Positions 37,660 through 47,853 of a stretch of 64,000 nucleotides of DNA are shown piece after piece. A model generated the notes under the pieces. That model did no database searches, had not been told where the DNA came from, and saw nothing but the letters and a program-made list of their open reading frames with translations. The DNA is from Arabidopsis thaliana (lineage: Eukaryota; Streptophyta; Magnoliopsida; Brassicales; Brassicaceae): the NCBI RefSeq assembly GCF_000001735.4, contig NC_003074.8, positions 19,041,261 through 19,105,260 of the forward strand, in the 5' to 3' direction. The translations under genes and the position numbers were made by a program. Each line of letters opens with the position of its first letter. Position 1 is the first letter of the stretch.

Positions 37660-40096
37660 TGATGATGATGTTTTGAGATAGAGCTAGAAAGTTTTAGCTA
37701 AAATGAAGTTGAATAAGAATATATATAGAGGGAGCTAGAGAGAGAGAGGTCAAGAAATAGGAAATAGGGTTGTGAAAGTAAAAGCCACGTGAAGGGGATA
37801 ATGTTCTTTGTTCCATCAAAGCCAACTTCATGTCCTTTTCTTTATGCACTTCATTATGATCTCGACATATATCATTAGTTCGCTCAATATGTACCTAATT
37901 TCATGTCTTTGTTTTCTTAATCCTTTGTTAAATCATAATTTGATGTACGTACCCACTAATTAGATCTTAAATTAGGCAAGCAAGAATCAAAACAAAGATA
38001 TTTTGTCAAGCCCTTCCTCAACTTTGGGTATATTGATGCATGGTTATGAATGGTTCTAATTACTTAATTAGTGAGCATATCTTTATCTCATATTTGTGTG
38101 ATCAAATGAAGATTTAGCATCATCTAAAACAAAAACACCAAATAATTGAAACTGAAAATGATTGATCTAGCTGAAGCTGGTGGTTGGATAACACTAAATA
38201 TGGGACCGTGTGCACGAGTGTCTTGTTGAAAACTTCCAAAGGAAACGATCAAATAGTAATTAATAATCAATCAATCACAATCGCACCGCTTTCCTTTTCT
38301 TAACTAATATGAATTCATGAACTTGACTTGTCTCTATCAAAGTACAGCCTGCAACTATAATATCTCTCATCTCTAATTAGATTACATAGTCCAATATCTA
38401 ACTTCAAAATATCTACCCTAACTATTAGGCATTTGATAATAATATCTTCTCGTGACTTGGATATGTAACTTTTTCCTTTTTTGATTTCCTTAGATATGTA
38501 ACTTAATTGGTCTACAAGAAGATATTTCATTTGAGATATTTTGTTCGATCACATTCCCATGCATGTCTGAAAAGTTTAAACACCAACTTGGTTCTTCTAC
38601 GTACAGTATAAAACTAAACTCTATACACACTCTCCAACTAACTTTTGTTTTCTTTAAATATTTATCCAATAATAACCACCAATCCAAGCAAAAAAATATG
38701 TAGAAGAAGTTGAAACTATACATAGAAAAAGGCTAGTATATATTGTAAGTTGTTCATTTGTTTGAAGTAACATCGATCGGGGGTTTTGGAAACCGACAAC
38801 CCTAAGGTTTAGGTATTGCGAGTTTACGACGATAGACAAGAAAAAAGTTGGGCCATGTGAAGTCACGTTACTCTTGGAATGGACCCTCAATTACGTAAAA
38901 ATAGCAACTATTAACATTACAATTGTTTCTCATTATTGTTTGTTTGGGTTTTTGTCATTTTGTGTAATAATTGTGCCACCCAATTGCCATAATTAGTGAG
39001 CCATTGCTCCCATCACCTCACCTCTCTATTGCCGCCTCCATTACCTTGTATATCTCTACTGTCTCTTCCTTTCTTCATCTCTCACTTCAATAAAATATCA
39101 TGCATGATATTGTTGTAGAGAATTAAAGAGGTATGAAGAAGCCTTATGCTTTTGTTTCATGCTCCCATGTTTTCTCTTCTATTATATATGATTTTTGGTG
39201 ACACAAAAGAAAAAACTAACTTTTGATATATAGATGGCCATTATATTCTTATTAGGAAAGGTGATTCAAAGCCATGCATTCCTAATAAATGGGAAGTAAC
39301 ATGCACAAATTAACTACCGTTTTGTATTTATAAAATTGATTTTTAATTATAATTTCAGCTTTTAATCCTATAATTTGATTTCTTAGTTATAGAGAAATGA
39401 ACTTCAATAAGATCATAAAATGATATGTATAATGAAACATAATTTTGTATTGAAATGTGTTAGTTGCTTATATTTATTATTAGTATTTTTCAAATTGTTT
39501 ATAACTTATACATGCATCCTTTTAGTTGAAAACAATAATGTAAACCAGGCTGCAAAAGTTGATTTATTTATGATTTTCGATTTTTCGTAATAAAACTTGT
39601 TAGATTTATTTTTGTCTTATATGATTACTTAAGTACAATATAAAATTGAAATAGGGTCGGCCTCGTAGCAACCTTGAACAGTTGGCTGTATCAATGTGTG
39701 GGGACAAGAGGAATCAAAGATCCACTCCTCTCTCCTTTTTAAATATTCATTAAGAGATTAACAATTTACTAAATCATTGGATCATCCGAAATTAAAGATC
39801 TTGATGATGATGACTTGATCATTGGTGGTATCAAAACTCAATTAGAAAAATAATAATGTGCACGAGGGATGGGACTTTTACCAATGCTAGGCTGACATGT
39901 AAGAGTACGGACACAAATCTTACAAAGTTCTTATTGTACCTTCCCTAACTTTGCTCTGTTGAGATAAGTTTCTTTGGTAATTAAGAAGTGTTTGAATTAT
40001 GTAGCTATAATTTGCTGATTTATATTAAATTCTTCACTACAAGAATCTGTATCTATAACTATAATATGTTTTGTGTACAATTAGAGACTAACTAAA
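37660..40096. other. 2.4-kb AT-rich gene-free interval
   Basis: No credible coding segment on either strand; scattered ORFs under 80 codons are AT-driven. Includes the DUF241 promoter and an 18-bp perfect palindrome at 39094-39111. No transposon ends recognised. Confidence 0.55.
39094..39111. promoter_or_regulatory. Perfect 18-bp palindrome containing an RY motif
   Basis: AATATCATGCATGATATT reads the same on both strands and contains CATGCATG, the RY element bound by B3-domain factors. Lies about 980 bp past the stop of one DUF241 gene and 1.4 kb upstream of the other's start codon. Function inferred only. Confidence 0.45.
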
Positions 40097-40864
40097 CTAA
40101 GAGTGTGTTGTAAGAATGTTAAGCAAATAAACTCTATATTGGACAAGTGACTTGAAAAGAGAATCAAGTGCAGTCTCAAGTTCCTCTGTTCTTTCCTCTA
40201 ATCTCTCTAACATCTTCTTAATTTCCTTGGAGTTATCCCCATCTGAACGTAGAACTGCATCCAAGTTCTGCAACTCGCTCATTATCGACGATGACGATCG
40301 GTGACCACCACTGATCAGCCTGGAGACGAATTTGAGAGAACATGTCTTTGTCTTCATTGTTGATGTTGTGGACAGGAACATGAAAAGAGAGCGGAAGATG
40401 GAGACAGAGAGCTCGGTTGTCTCAGAGTCATCCAACTTCTTCTTGAGGCCAAGAAGAAGCTTGTTAGTCTCTTTCTTGATCTTCTTCCTAAAGGAAAAGT
40501 ACTCTTTGATCTGAACTTCCATGGATTTGTCTTTTCTTCTCAATGCAGACTGAAGATTAAGGAGATGCTCTCTGAGAGTGAGAACTAGGTTTCTCGCTGC
40601 GTCGCAAGAGTCTAGTAACGTGGCTGACACGTCAAGAGAATGTTCAGCTTGAGCTGTGGGAAGAGAGTGATTGAGTTGGTGAAGGGAATGGTAAAGCTCA
40701 GAGAGGTTGAGTAACGAGGCGTGAAGAGATTGAGAATCAGATGAGTTTTGGAAGAGATGAATCTGAGAGAGAGCAGCTTGAAACTTAGCAGAAGGATGGT
40801 GGATTCTTGATGGAAGACTTATAGATCTAACTGGCATTTGGAGTTTGGTTTCTGGAAATGCCAT
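40097..40864 (-). CDS. DUF241 (BPS1-like) protein, second copy
   Basis: Intronless. Start taken at 40864 (MAFPETKLQMPVRSISLPSR), giving 255 residues; an upstream in-frame ATG at 40945 would add 27 residues that do not resemble the family. The body has the DUF241 pattern: RIHHPSAKFQAALSQIHLF, LLNLSELYHSLHQLNHSL, LREHLLNLQSALRRKDKSM and the C-terminal ERTEELETALDSLFKSLVQY then RVYLLNILT, matching the ending of the copy at 36826-37659. The two share layout but modest identity, so the duplication is old. Corresponds to At3g51410. Confidence 0.88.
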   Translation of the reverse strand: MAFPETKLQMPVRSISLPSRIHHPSAKFQAALSQIHLFQNSSDSQSLHASLLNLSELYHSLHQLNHSLPTAQAEHSLDVSATLLDSCDAARNLVLTLREHLLNLQSALRRKDKSMEVQIKEYFSFRKKIKKETNKLLLGLKKKLDDSETTELSVSIFRSLFMFLSTTSTMKTKTCSLKFVSRLISGGHRSSSSIMSELQNLDAVLRSDGDNSKEIKKMLERLEERTEELETALDSLFKSLVQYRVYLLNILTTHS

Positions 40865-41405
40865 GTTTCTTAATTCTGCTGAAGAAAAAGAAAGAAGAGA
40901 GGTTTGGTATATATATGATGAAGCCAAGGCATGTGCAGGAAACATGGGATATTATATTTGTTAAAAATAAACAGTGATTGTTTAGTCAAGCCACGATGCA
41001 CATGGAGGTGGTGAAGGAAGCTTTGAATGCTCTGTTTTATGCTCTGTTTTTGAACGTGAAACCAATTTTAGAGGACCAAAGATAGATAGAGCCATTACTA
41101 GATGTTGCCTTTGTGATTCCCATTTAGTTAGCCGGAGAGAGTGGGCTTGTCAGAGTAAGGAGACATGGAAACATTTGTCGCAGACCATTTTCAGATTTCA
41201 ACTCTTTCTTGTTTCATCCAATTGTCAATTTTTTTTTTCTTCCTATTAACTTATTCACCATTGGTTCCCAAGACGGTCGTGAAGAGAAAAAAGATGTCAC
41301 AACACTACAAAGTTGTTGTAAAACAAAAAAAATAAATACTATATACACGAAAGATGTTACAAAAAAAGTATTATTTTGCATTTTCAATGCAATAATTAAA
41401 ATGAA

Positions 41406-41466
41406 TTCCAAGTTTATTCTTTTTTTTTTTTTTTTTTTTTTTGGTGCACCTTCCAAGTTTATTCTT
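41406..41466 (-). mobile_element. Poly(A)-only retroposon insertion with 16-bp target duplication
   Basis: TTCCAAGTTTATTCTT occurs at 41406-41421 and again at 41451-41466. Between them is only a run of T followed by TTGGTGCACC. Read on the minus strand this is GGTGCACC plus about 22 A, i.e. a tail bounded by a target-site duplication, as left by a LINE- or SINE-type event that copied almost nothing but the tail. Confidence 0.7.
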
Positions 41467-41633
41467 ATAAACTGATTCTTATTATGTAAAAAGTAGAGAA
41501 AATGCAGAGAGTTACATGGAAAAAAATTCAATGTAGTCTTAATTTGTGAGATTTTTTTTTTATAGAATGACACTTAGTATAAAATCGGGAAATATTATAT
41601 TAAGAATAATCCTAATCAGGATTATACAACTGT

Positions 41634-42540
41634 ACCTACTTTAAATAATGTTGATTAGAATTTAGGAGGGCGGTTCAATGTTTTGTGCCCTAATAATAGA
41701 ACGTTGTATTATAAGTTTTTGATTGAGTGCTTCAAGGCTGTCATTGGATTCATGATCAATTGGAAACATTGTTAAGTGAGAGGGACAAACTTATGAATTA
41801 AGATATTGGCCCTTTGTCTCCGTTACAAGAGCTATGCTTATATGATAAAATTTGTTTATTAAAGAAAGAAGGGATCATTGTAGATCGCATATAAATGATA
41901 TGATGCAAAATTACGGGACGATGTAATGTACGGGGAATCTTAAAAGTGGTACGTTTCAGACAGAAGATCTTCATGGAATTTGATACATTGAACCTCTTCT
42001 CAAAGTGTTAATCAACTCATCTTTATCTGTCAGAACCCAAACTTAAAACTCAGTCGAAATGTATTCTCAAAATATAGTTAATAGGCAACAAACTTCGACT
42101 ATCAATAATAACCACATAATTTGGTCGGAAACTAGAAGACGTCGCAACATTATCAAACTTAAACTATGTAGAAAATTTCCAAAACTATAAGCTACTTTAA
42201 TGTTGATTAAAATGTAGGAGCTAGGGCTAGTAGCTGTTCAATGGGTTGTCCCCTGATTCACCATATCCATTTTAGTATAAGTTTTTCTTTAATTTGATTG
42301 AGTGATTCAAGACTGCCATTGGATTCATATTGATCATTATCAATTGGACGCATTGTTGAATTAGAGAGACAAGATTATGAATCAAGATCATGGCTTGTCC
42401 CCGTTTAAAAATGGTTTAAACTATATGATAAGTTTATTTAGAAAGAAAAAAAGATCATGTACGGGGAATCTTAGAGAAGTGGTACGTTACAGACAAAAGA
42501 TCTTCACAAAATTTGATACATTGAACCTCATCTCAACGTC
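41634..42540. repeat. Diverged tandem direct duplication
   Basis: Copy A 41634-42009 and copy B 42191-42540 share ordered blocks: TACTTTAA..TGTTGATTA.AAT, TTGATTGAGTG.TTCAAG.CTG, CATTGGATTCAT, GTACGGGGAATCTTA, AAGTGGTACGTT.CAGACA and TTTGATACATTGAACCTC. Indels separate the blocks. Neither copy codes for protein. It may be duplicated regulatory DNA upstream of SSL4. Confidence 0.75.
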
Positions 42541-42603
42541 AATCTACAACTACGCCTTCAATAGTAACAGAAACAAAACACAAAAAGTCCATAAGTTAAA
42601 CAC

Positions 42604-42685
42604 TGGGCCTGACAATTTAGGCCCATATACTGAAGGAAAACGAGTCTATAAATAATTGGGCCTAATGAAATATAAAAGCCCACGA
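42604..42685 (+). promoter_or_regulatory. SSL4 promoter motifs (TGGGCC / AGCCCA pair)
   Basis: TGGGCC at 42604 and again at 42657, followed by AAAAGCCCACGA. The same paired arrangement recurs before SSL5, SSL6 and SSL7. TGGGC(C/T) is the plant site II element bound by TCP factors. Confidence 0.6.
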
Positions 42686-42821
42686 TACTAGATTATCGAA
42701 TGGTGGTCCCTATTAGTTACGTAACGTACGAAGATTTATCTACAAGTTTGAATCACTCCAAAAATTTAAAATTCAGTGTTCACCATTTTTTATTTTTCTC
42801 CACAAACCCAATCTTTCTACA

Positions 42822-44191
42822 ATGGTTCTCTTCTTCTCCACTCGTTTTCTCTTCTTCTCCATCTTCTTCCCTTGCCTCATCTCTATCACTCTCTACCAAC
42901 TCGACTCATTCGAGCCAGCTTCACTTCCCGCGGACTCACTCATCACCTCTCCCACTTCAATCCCGCCACTTCTCAACGACAGATTTCTCACCGGAGCTGA
43001 GTTTATCGGCGTCGGTCTTCTCAATAACCCCGAGGATATCGCCTACCATAAGGACTCTAATCTCATCTATACTGGTTGTGTTGATGGATGGGTGAAACGA
43101 GTCAGTGTTCACGACTCAGCTAATGACTCAATCGTAGAGGATTGGGTCAATACCGGTGGTAGACCTCTCGGTATCGCTTTTGGACTTCACGGCGAAGTCA
43201 TTGTCGCCGACGCAAACAAGGTTTAGACGATTCTTTATTTTTTGAAATCGAATTTTGAAAATCTTATCTTAGGTTTGATATTGTTGGTGTGTGTAGGGAT
43301 TGTTGAGTATAAGCGATGGCGGGAAGAAGACGGAATTGTTGACGGATGAAGCAGACGGTGTTAGATTTAAGCTGACGGATGCAGTTACCGTTGCTGATAA
43401 CGGCGTTTTGTATTTCACAGATGCTTCTTCGAAATACGATTTCTATCAATTTATCTTTGATTTCTTGGAAGGCAAACCACACGGTCGTGTCATGAGCTTT
43501 GATCCTACCACACGTGCCACACGTGTTCTTCTCAAAGACCTCTACTTCGCTAATGGCATATCAATGTCCCCTGATCAAACACATTTCGTCTTCTGCGAAA
43601 CCATCATGTATGTGCATTACATTTGTTATGTTTCTAACTCAAAACCAATTGGTAATTAGTTTTTATTTATAGATTTTGTATATTACTTTAGGAGAAGATG
43701 CAGTAAGTATTATATTAGTGAGGAGCGTGTTGAGGTATTTATTCAGGGCTTACCAGGTTATCCAGATAACATTCGGTACGACGGAGATGGACATTACTGG
43801 ATTGCATTGATTTCGGTATTTATACTATAATTGAAATCTTTTCATTAAAGTTTATGATGAGATTATTATATCATCTTTAATCTTTTATTTGATCATTGTG
43901 TTGTGAAAACAGGAAGTAACAACGTCATGGAAACTCTCGATGAAATACCTTTTCTTGAGGAAACTCATATACATGGCGGCTAAGTATGGCGTGGAACTAC
44001 TGTCTATAAAGAATGCAGCCGTTTTGCAAGTGGATTTGGATGGGAATCCTATCGCAATGTACCATGATCATCCATTCTCTCACATAACAAGCGGAGTCAA
44101 GATTGGGAACCATCTCTATTTTGGGAGCCTCTTGCATTCCTACATTACTAGACTCGATCTTTTAAAGTATCCCGCACAAAAGAAGCTTTAA
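42822..44191 (+). CDS. SSL4: Strictosidine synthase-like protein SSL4
   Basis: Four exons: 42822-43220, 43297-43607, 43692-43815, 43913-44191; 370 residues. An uncleaved N-terminal hydrophobic segment ([21 protein letters not shown]) precedes a six-bladed beta-propeller. Blade signatures visible: [89 protein letters not shown] and [14 protein letters not shown]. The family resembles strictosidine synthase, but plants outside alkaloid-producing lineages lack that pathway, so the enzyme role is unknown; relatives respond to defence signals. It is the least conserved of the four copies, e.g. EVTTSWK in place of G(V/A)(T/S)TLW(R/K/N). Confidence 0.93.
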
Positions 44192-44233
44192 ACATCAAGT
44201 TTAGGAGTATTCACTGTCACAAAATGTAAAGTC

Positions 44234-45017
44234 TTCGTCCCTGGCACATCATCATGTCCTTTTGTCTTCGTCCCTGGCACATCATGTACGGTTGTTGTAA
44301 GGTCGAGTTTTGGTGTTAAGGTGTTGTTAGTTTATAATCTTTGTGAATATGGTTAGCTTCTTGGTGCATTGCAAGGTTAGGTGAGGTGAATAGAGGTGGC
44401 GAATAGGTTTTAGTGGTTTCACTTTTCGTTGAGCTAGTGTATTAGTCCATGTTTGCTCGTTCGTTTTGCGTTAGTTTTCGGAGAAGCTATAAGCTTCTAT
44501 CTGGAGGTTTTGTGGACGGTGTTGTTCTCGGAAAACTAAAGTATAGCAGAAGATTGCAAAATACTTCGATGGTTTATTGATATGAATTGCATGCCTTTAA
44601 ATAGCCATGACTACAAAGACTACGTCGTTCACAACTAAACAATGAGAAACTTGCGGAAGTAAGCTAAAGACTAGGACCACTATAACAACTACTACTCGAC
44701 TCTTAAAGACCATGAGTTTATTCAAACATGAGAACAACTTAACGACTTATTCAAAACCCAACAGACGGAGAGTAATGCTTGTGACAACTCAGATGAGGAT
44801 TCCAGTGCTTCGGTATTGCGGCAACAGCGTACTTTTCCGAGCTTCGCGGATTCGGTGTTTCTCCTCCTAACTTGGTCTTGATCACTCAGCCGCGATCTTT
44901 TGTACTTAGAGTTATAGTGTTGTTCTTTAATTTTCTGTAGATTGCTTCTCTCTCCTTCTATTCTTCTTTGTCAAAAATAAAAATGGTATAAAACTTCATC
45001 TTTTACCCAAAAAAAAT
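44234..45017 (+). mobile_element. Retroposon-like (LINE-type) insert with A-rich tail
   Basis: The 12-bp direct repeat AAATGTAAAGTC occurs at 44222-44233 and 45018-45029. The segment between ends in an A-rich tail (CCCAAAAAAAATAA). This is what a 5'-truncated non-LTR retroposon looks like. No reverse transcriptase is encoded, so the class is inferred from the tail and flanking repeat alone. Caveat: bases just after the left repeat (TCGTCCCT) also resemble the SSL5 3' flank, so the left boundary is uncertain. Confidence 0.45.
44520..44763 (-). mobile_element. Solo LTR, Copia-type, fossil
   Basis: A 244-bp element bounded by TGTTG...CAACA and by a 5-bp target duplication GACGG (44515-44519 and 44764-44768). 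On the minus strand it has a TATA-like CTATTTAAAGG and a downstream AATAAA, as in an LTR. No internal region or partner LTR is present, so it is the product of LTR-LTR recombination. It lies inside the retroposon-like insert and is therefore the younger of the two. Superfamily inferred from termini and 5-bp duplication. Confidence 0.75.
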
Positions 45018-45073
45018 AAATGTAAAGTCGTGTACAGTGAATATTACTCTGTTTTCAACTCCAGAAAACATAA

Positions 45074-45106
45074 TTGGGCCTATTGGGAATATAATTAAAG
45101 CCCACG
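45074..45106 (+). promoter_or_regulatory. SSL5 promoter motif pair
   Basis: TTGGGCC then TATTGGGAATATAATTAAAG and CCCACGAG, about 185-215 bp before the ATG. Nearly the same string precedes SSL6. Confidence 0.6.
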
Positions 45107-45287
45107 AGATTCGACTAGCGAGAGTTGTTGTTGGTTACGTAATTTAGCGCACTACGGAACAAAGAAGACCAAATTTATACGAGTCAACACTCAACAGCGA
45201 TTTGATCTGCGATTTGATCATCAACAACAATCACTCCAAATTTTGTCTGCTCACCATTTTTCCACAAAGCCAATTCTCTTGTATCCA

Positions 45288-46649
45288 ATGCCTATGTTCT
45301 ACTCCTCTCGTTTTCTCTTCTTCTTCACCATCGTCCCCTTACTCGTCTCTATCGCTCTCTACCAACTCGACACATTTGACCCAGCTCCGGTTCCTTCCGA
45401 GGCATACGCCTCCTCTACTACTTCAATCCCGCCGCTTATCAGCGACAAATATCTCACCGGAGCTGAGTTTATTGGCGTCGGTCTTCTCGATAAACCCGAA
45501 GATATCGCCTATCATCAAGACTCTAATCTCATATATACTGGCTGCATAGATGGATGGGTGAAACGAGTCAGTGTCCACGACTCAGCTAATGACTCAGTCG
45601 TTGAGGATTGGGTCAATACCGGTGGTAGACCGCTCGGAATCGCTTTCGGAGTCCACGGCGAAGTCATTGTGGCAGACGCATACAAGGTTTGGATTCGTGA
45701 ACTTTTTAGAAATCGAATTTTGAAAATCTCGATCTTAGGTTGATTAGTGTGTGTGTCGGTAGGGACTGTTGAACATAAGTGGTGACGGGAAGAAGACGGA
45801 ATTATTGACGGATCAAGCGGAAGGCGTTAAATTTAAGCTGACTGATGTAGTCGCCGTTGCAGATAACGGCGTTTTGTATTTCACTGATGCTTCTTACAAG
45901 TACACTCTGCATCAAGTCAAGTTTGACATTTTGGAAGGTAAACCACATGGCCGTCTCATGAGCTTTGATCCCACCACACGTGTTACACGTGTACTTCTCA
46001 AAGACCTTTACTTCGCTAATGGCGTCTCCATGTCTCCTGATCAAACGCATCTCATCTTCTGTGAAACTCCCATGTAAGTCCACTGACTCTGTTGGATTTT
46101 ACTAATATCCGACTCATACCAGTTAGCAATGTGTTAATTCATCGATATACTATATCTAGGAGACGATGCAGCAAGTATTACATTAATGAAGAGCGTGTAG
46201 AGGTGTTTATTCAAGGCTTACCAGGTTATCCAGATAACATTCGGTACGACGGAGATGGCCATTACTGGATTGCTATGGTTTCGGTATGTAAACCAGTTGA
46301 AATATTTTCTTTAAGGTTTATGATGATGAGCTTTTGTATAGTTTTGCTCATAGTGTTGTGAAAACAGGGAGCATCAACGTTGTGGAGGCTCTCGATGAAA
46401 TACCCTTTCTTGAGGAAAATCACAGCCATAGCGGCTAAGTATGGCGTGGAACTTATGTTCATGAAGAATGCAGGTGTTCTGCAGGTGGATTTGGATGGGA
46501 ATCCCATCGCTTACTACCATGATCAGAGACTCTCTCACATTACCACCGGTATCAAGATTGGGAACTATCTCTATTGTGGAAATATCTTGCATTCGTACAT
46601 TATCCGACTCGATCTCCTGAAGTATCCTGCACAGAAGAAGAAGCTTTGA
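45288..46649 (+). CDS. SSL5: Strictosidine synthase-like protein SSL5 (YLS2)
   Basis: Four exons: 45288-45686, 45763-46073, 46160-46283, 46368-46649; 371 residues. Start at [13 protein letters not shown] matches the openings of SSL6 and SSL7; an in-frame ATG at 45243 would add 15 residues. Same propeller signatures as SSL4 and a membrane-anchor N-terminus. Exon lengths (399, 311, 124, 282) are identical to SSL6 and SSL7. The A. thaliana gene here is known as YLS2, a senescence-associated (yellow-leaf-specific) transcript. Likely an endomembrane or secreted hydrolase-like propeller; substrate unknown. Confidence 0.94.
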
Positions 46650-46889
46650 AACATCAAAGTTTATACAAGCACTAAAAATTTCCACTTTAGGAGTATGCAC
46701 TTTCACAAAAATGTAAACGTATCGTCCCTTAGAATAAATGTATGATAATGTCTCTTAAGGAGTACATAGTAGCCTGAAACAATGAATACAAAACCAATCA
46801 ACCATACAAGCCATTCCAATGTGTCATAAAACTTAACAAAGTTTAGTGCGCATGTTCTTTATATATTAATGATTAGAAGACGTCCCCTG

Positions 46890-47655
46890 ACTACGGTTAC
46901 GGTTATTACGTTTACGGTTTATTAACCACCGGTTACGGTTATAAATTTTTGTTAATCTTAACCTTAACCGTTACATGTACGGTTAAAACGGTTACGGTTA
47001 AATACGGTTACGGTTAAATACGGTTATGGTTAAATACGATTACGGTTATTTGATAATTATGATATAGTTAATATACGAAGTAAAATATTATATTTTTTAA
47101 CCTTCATAATAAAAAAATAAATAAATAGTAATATATCAAATAATATTTATTTTACGCGATTATGTGCTTCAAATATCTATAGTGAATCATCTATCTATTT
47201 TCTTAAGTAAATCAACGAATAAACAAATTAATGGTCATAATTATAATAATTTAATTACATTTTCGAAACAAAAATAATTCTAAAGAGAAGATGTTGTGAA
47301 CATTAAAAAACAATTTTAAGAGTATAAATAATAATAATATGAACTACTTATAATTTAATTTATGGTCAAAAGAGTAGTGGAGTAACTTCGATTGTAGTAG
47401 TGACATATTAAACGATTTAAGGTGATGTTTTAGTAAAATAATTATTCATTTAAAATTATACACAATTACAACTATATTTTAAAAGTTTTAACTATACGGT
47501 TAACCGACGGTTTTGATACGGTTACGGTTAATTAACGGTTACAGTTAGTATATTTTTTTAACCGTAACTAATCTATTTTCACGGTTAACGGTTACGGTCA
47601 GGTTACGGTCAGTTAATTAACGGTCCGGTTACGATCCGAAATACGGTTACGATTA
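46890..47655. mobile_element. Unclassified ACGGTTA-repeat element, possibly non-autonomous DNA transposon
   Basis: Two arms rich in degenerate ACGGTTA units (46892-47052 and 47488-47652) flank a very AT-rich core with no coding capacity. Most units point the same way, with a few inverted (TTAACCGTAAC). Subterminal short repeats around an AT-rich core are typical of non-autonomous hAT-type elements, but I found no convincing terminal inverted repeats or target duplication. Absent from the other SSL spacers. Confidence 0.5.
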
Positions 47656-47693
47656 GATTTTGGTCATGCGCCTTGAGCTCCTCTAGAAAAATA

Positions 47694-47727
47694 TTGGGCC
47701 TACTGGGAATATGGTTAAAGCCCATAA
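47694..47727 (+). promoter_or_regulatory. SSL6 promoter motif pair
   Basis: TTGGGCC, TACTGGGAATATGGTTAAAG and CCCATAAG: the SSL5 arrangement with the same spacing, about 130-160 bp before the ATG. Confidence 0.6.
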
Positions 47728-47853
47728 GATTCCGTAACATAACGTACTACGGAAAAGAAGAAGTCAACGATTTGATCTGTGATTGTTTTTCTCTCAATCA
47801 ACTTCAAAATTTGTTGATTCACCATTTTTTTCCACAGAACCAATCCTTCTACA

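Larger units (their letters stand above)
40865..42821. other. Intergenic with internal direct repeat; SSL4 promoter
   Basis: Divergent spacer between a minus-strand DUF241 gene and plus-strand SSL4. Contains the poly(A)-only insertion (41406-41466), a diverged direct duplication (41634-42009 and 42191-42540) and the SSL4 promoter motifs near 42604-42685. Confidence 0.6.
44192..45287. other. SSL4-SSL5 spacer, mostly retroelement-derived
   Basis: SSL4 3' UTR with a 33-bp tandem duplication (GTCTTCGTCCCTGGCACATC at 44231 and 44264), then a retroposon-like insert with a nested solo LTR, then the SSL5 promoter (motif pair at 45074-45106). Confidence 0.65.
46650..47853. other. SSL5-SSL6 spacer
   Basis: SSL5 3' flank, then the ACGGTTA-repeat element (46890-47655), then the SSL6 promoter with TTGGGCC at 47694 and AAAGCCCA near 47718. 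No gene. Confidence 0.6.

Noticed and set aside
41214-41573. 119-codon minus-strand ORF
   Set aside because: It is built around the poly(A) tail insertion (poly-Lys) and has no other support.
46890-47655. Interstitial telomere repeat
   Set aside because: The plant telomere unit is TTTAGGG; the unit here is ACGGTTA-like, so telomeric origin is not supported.
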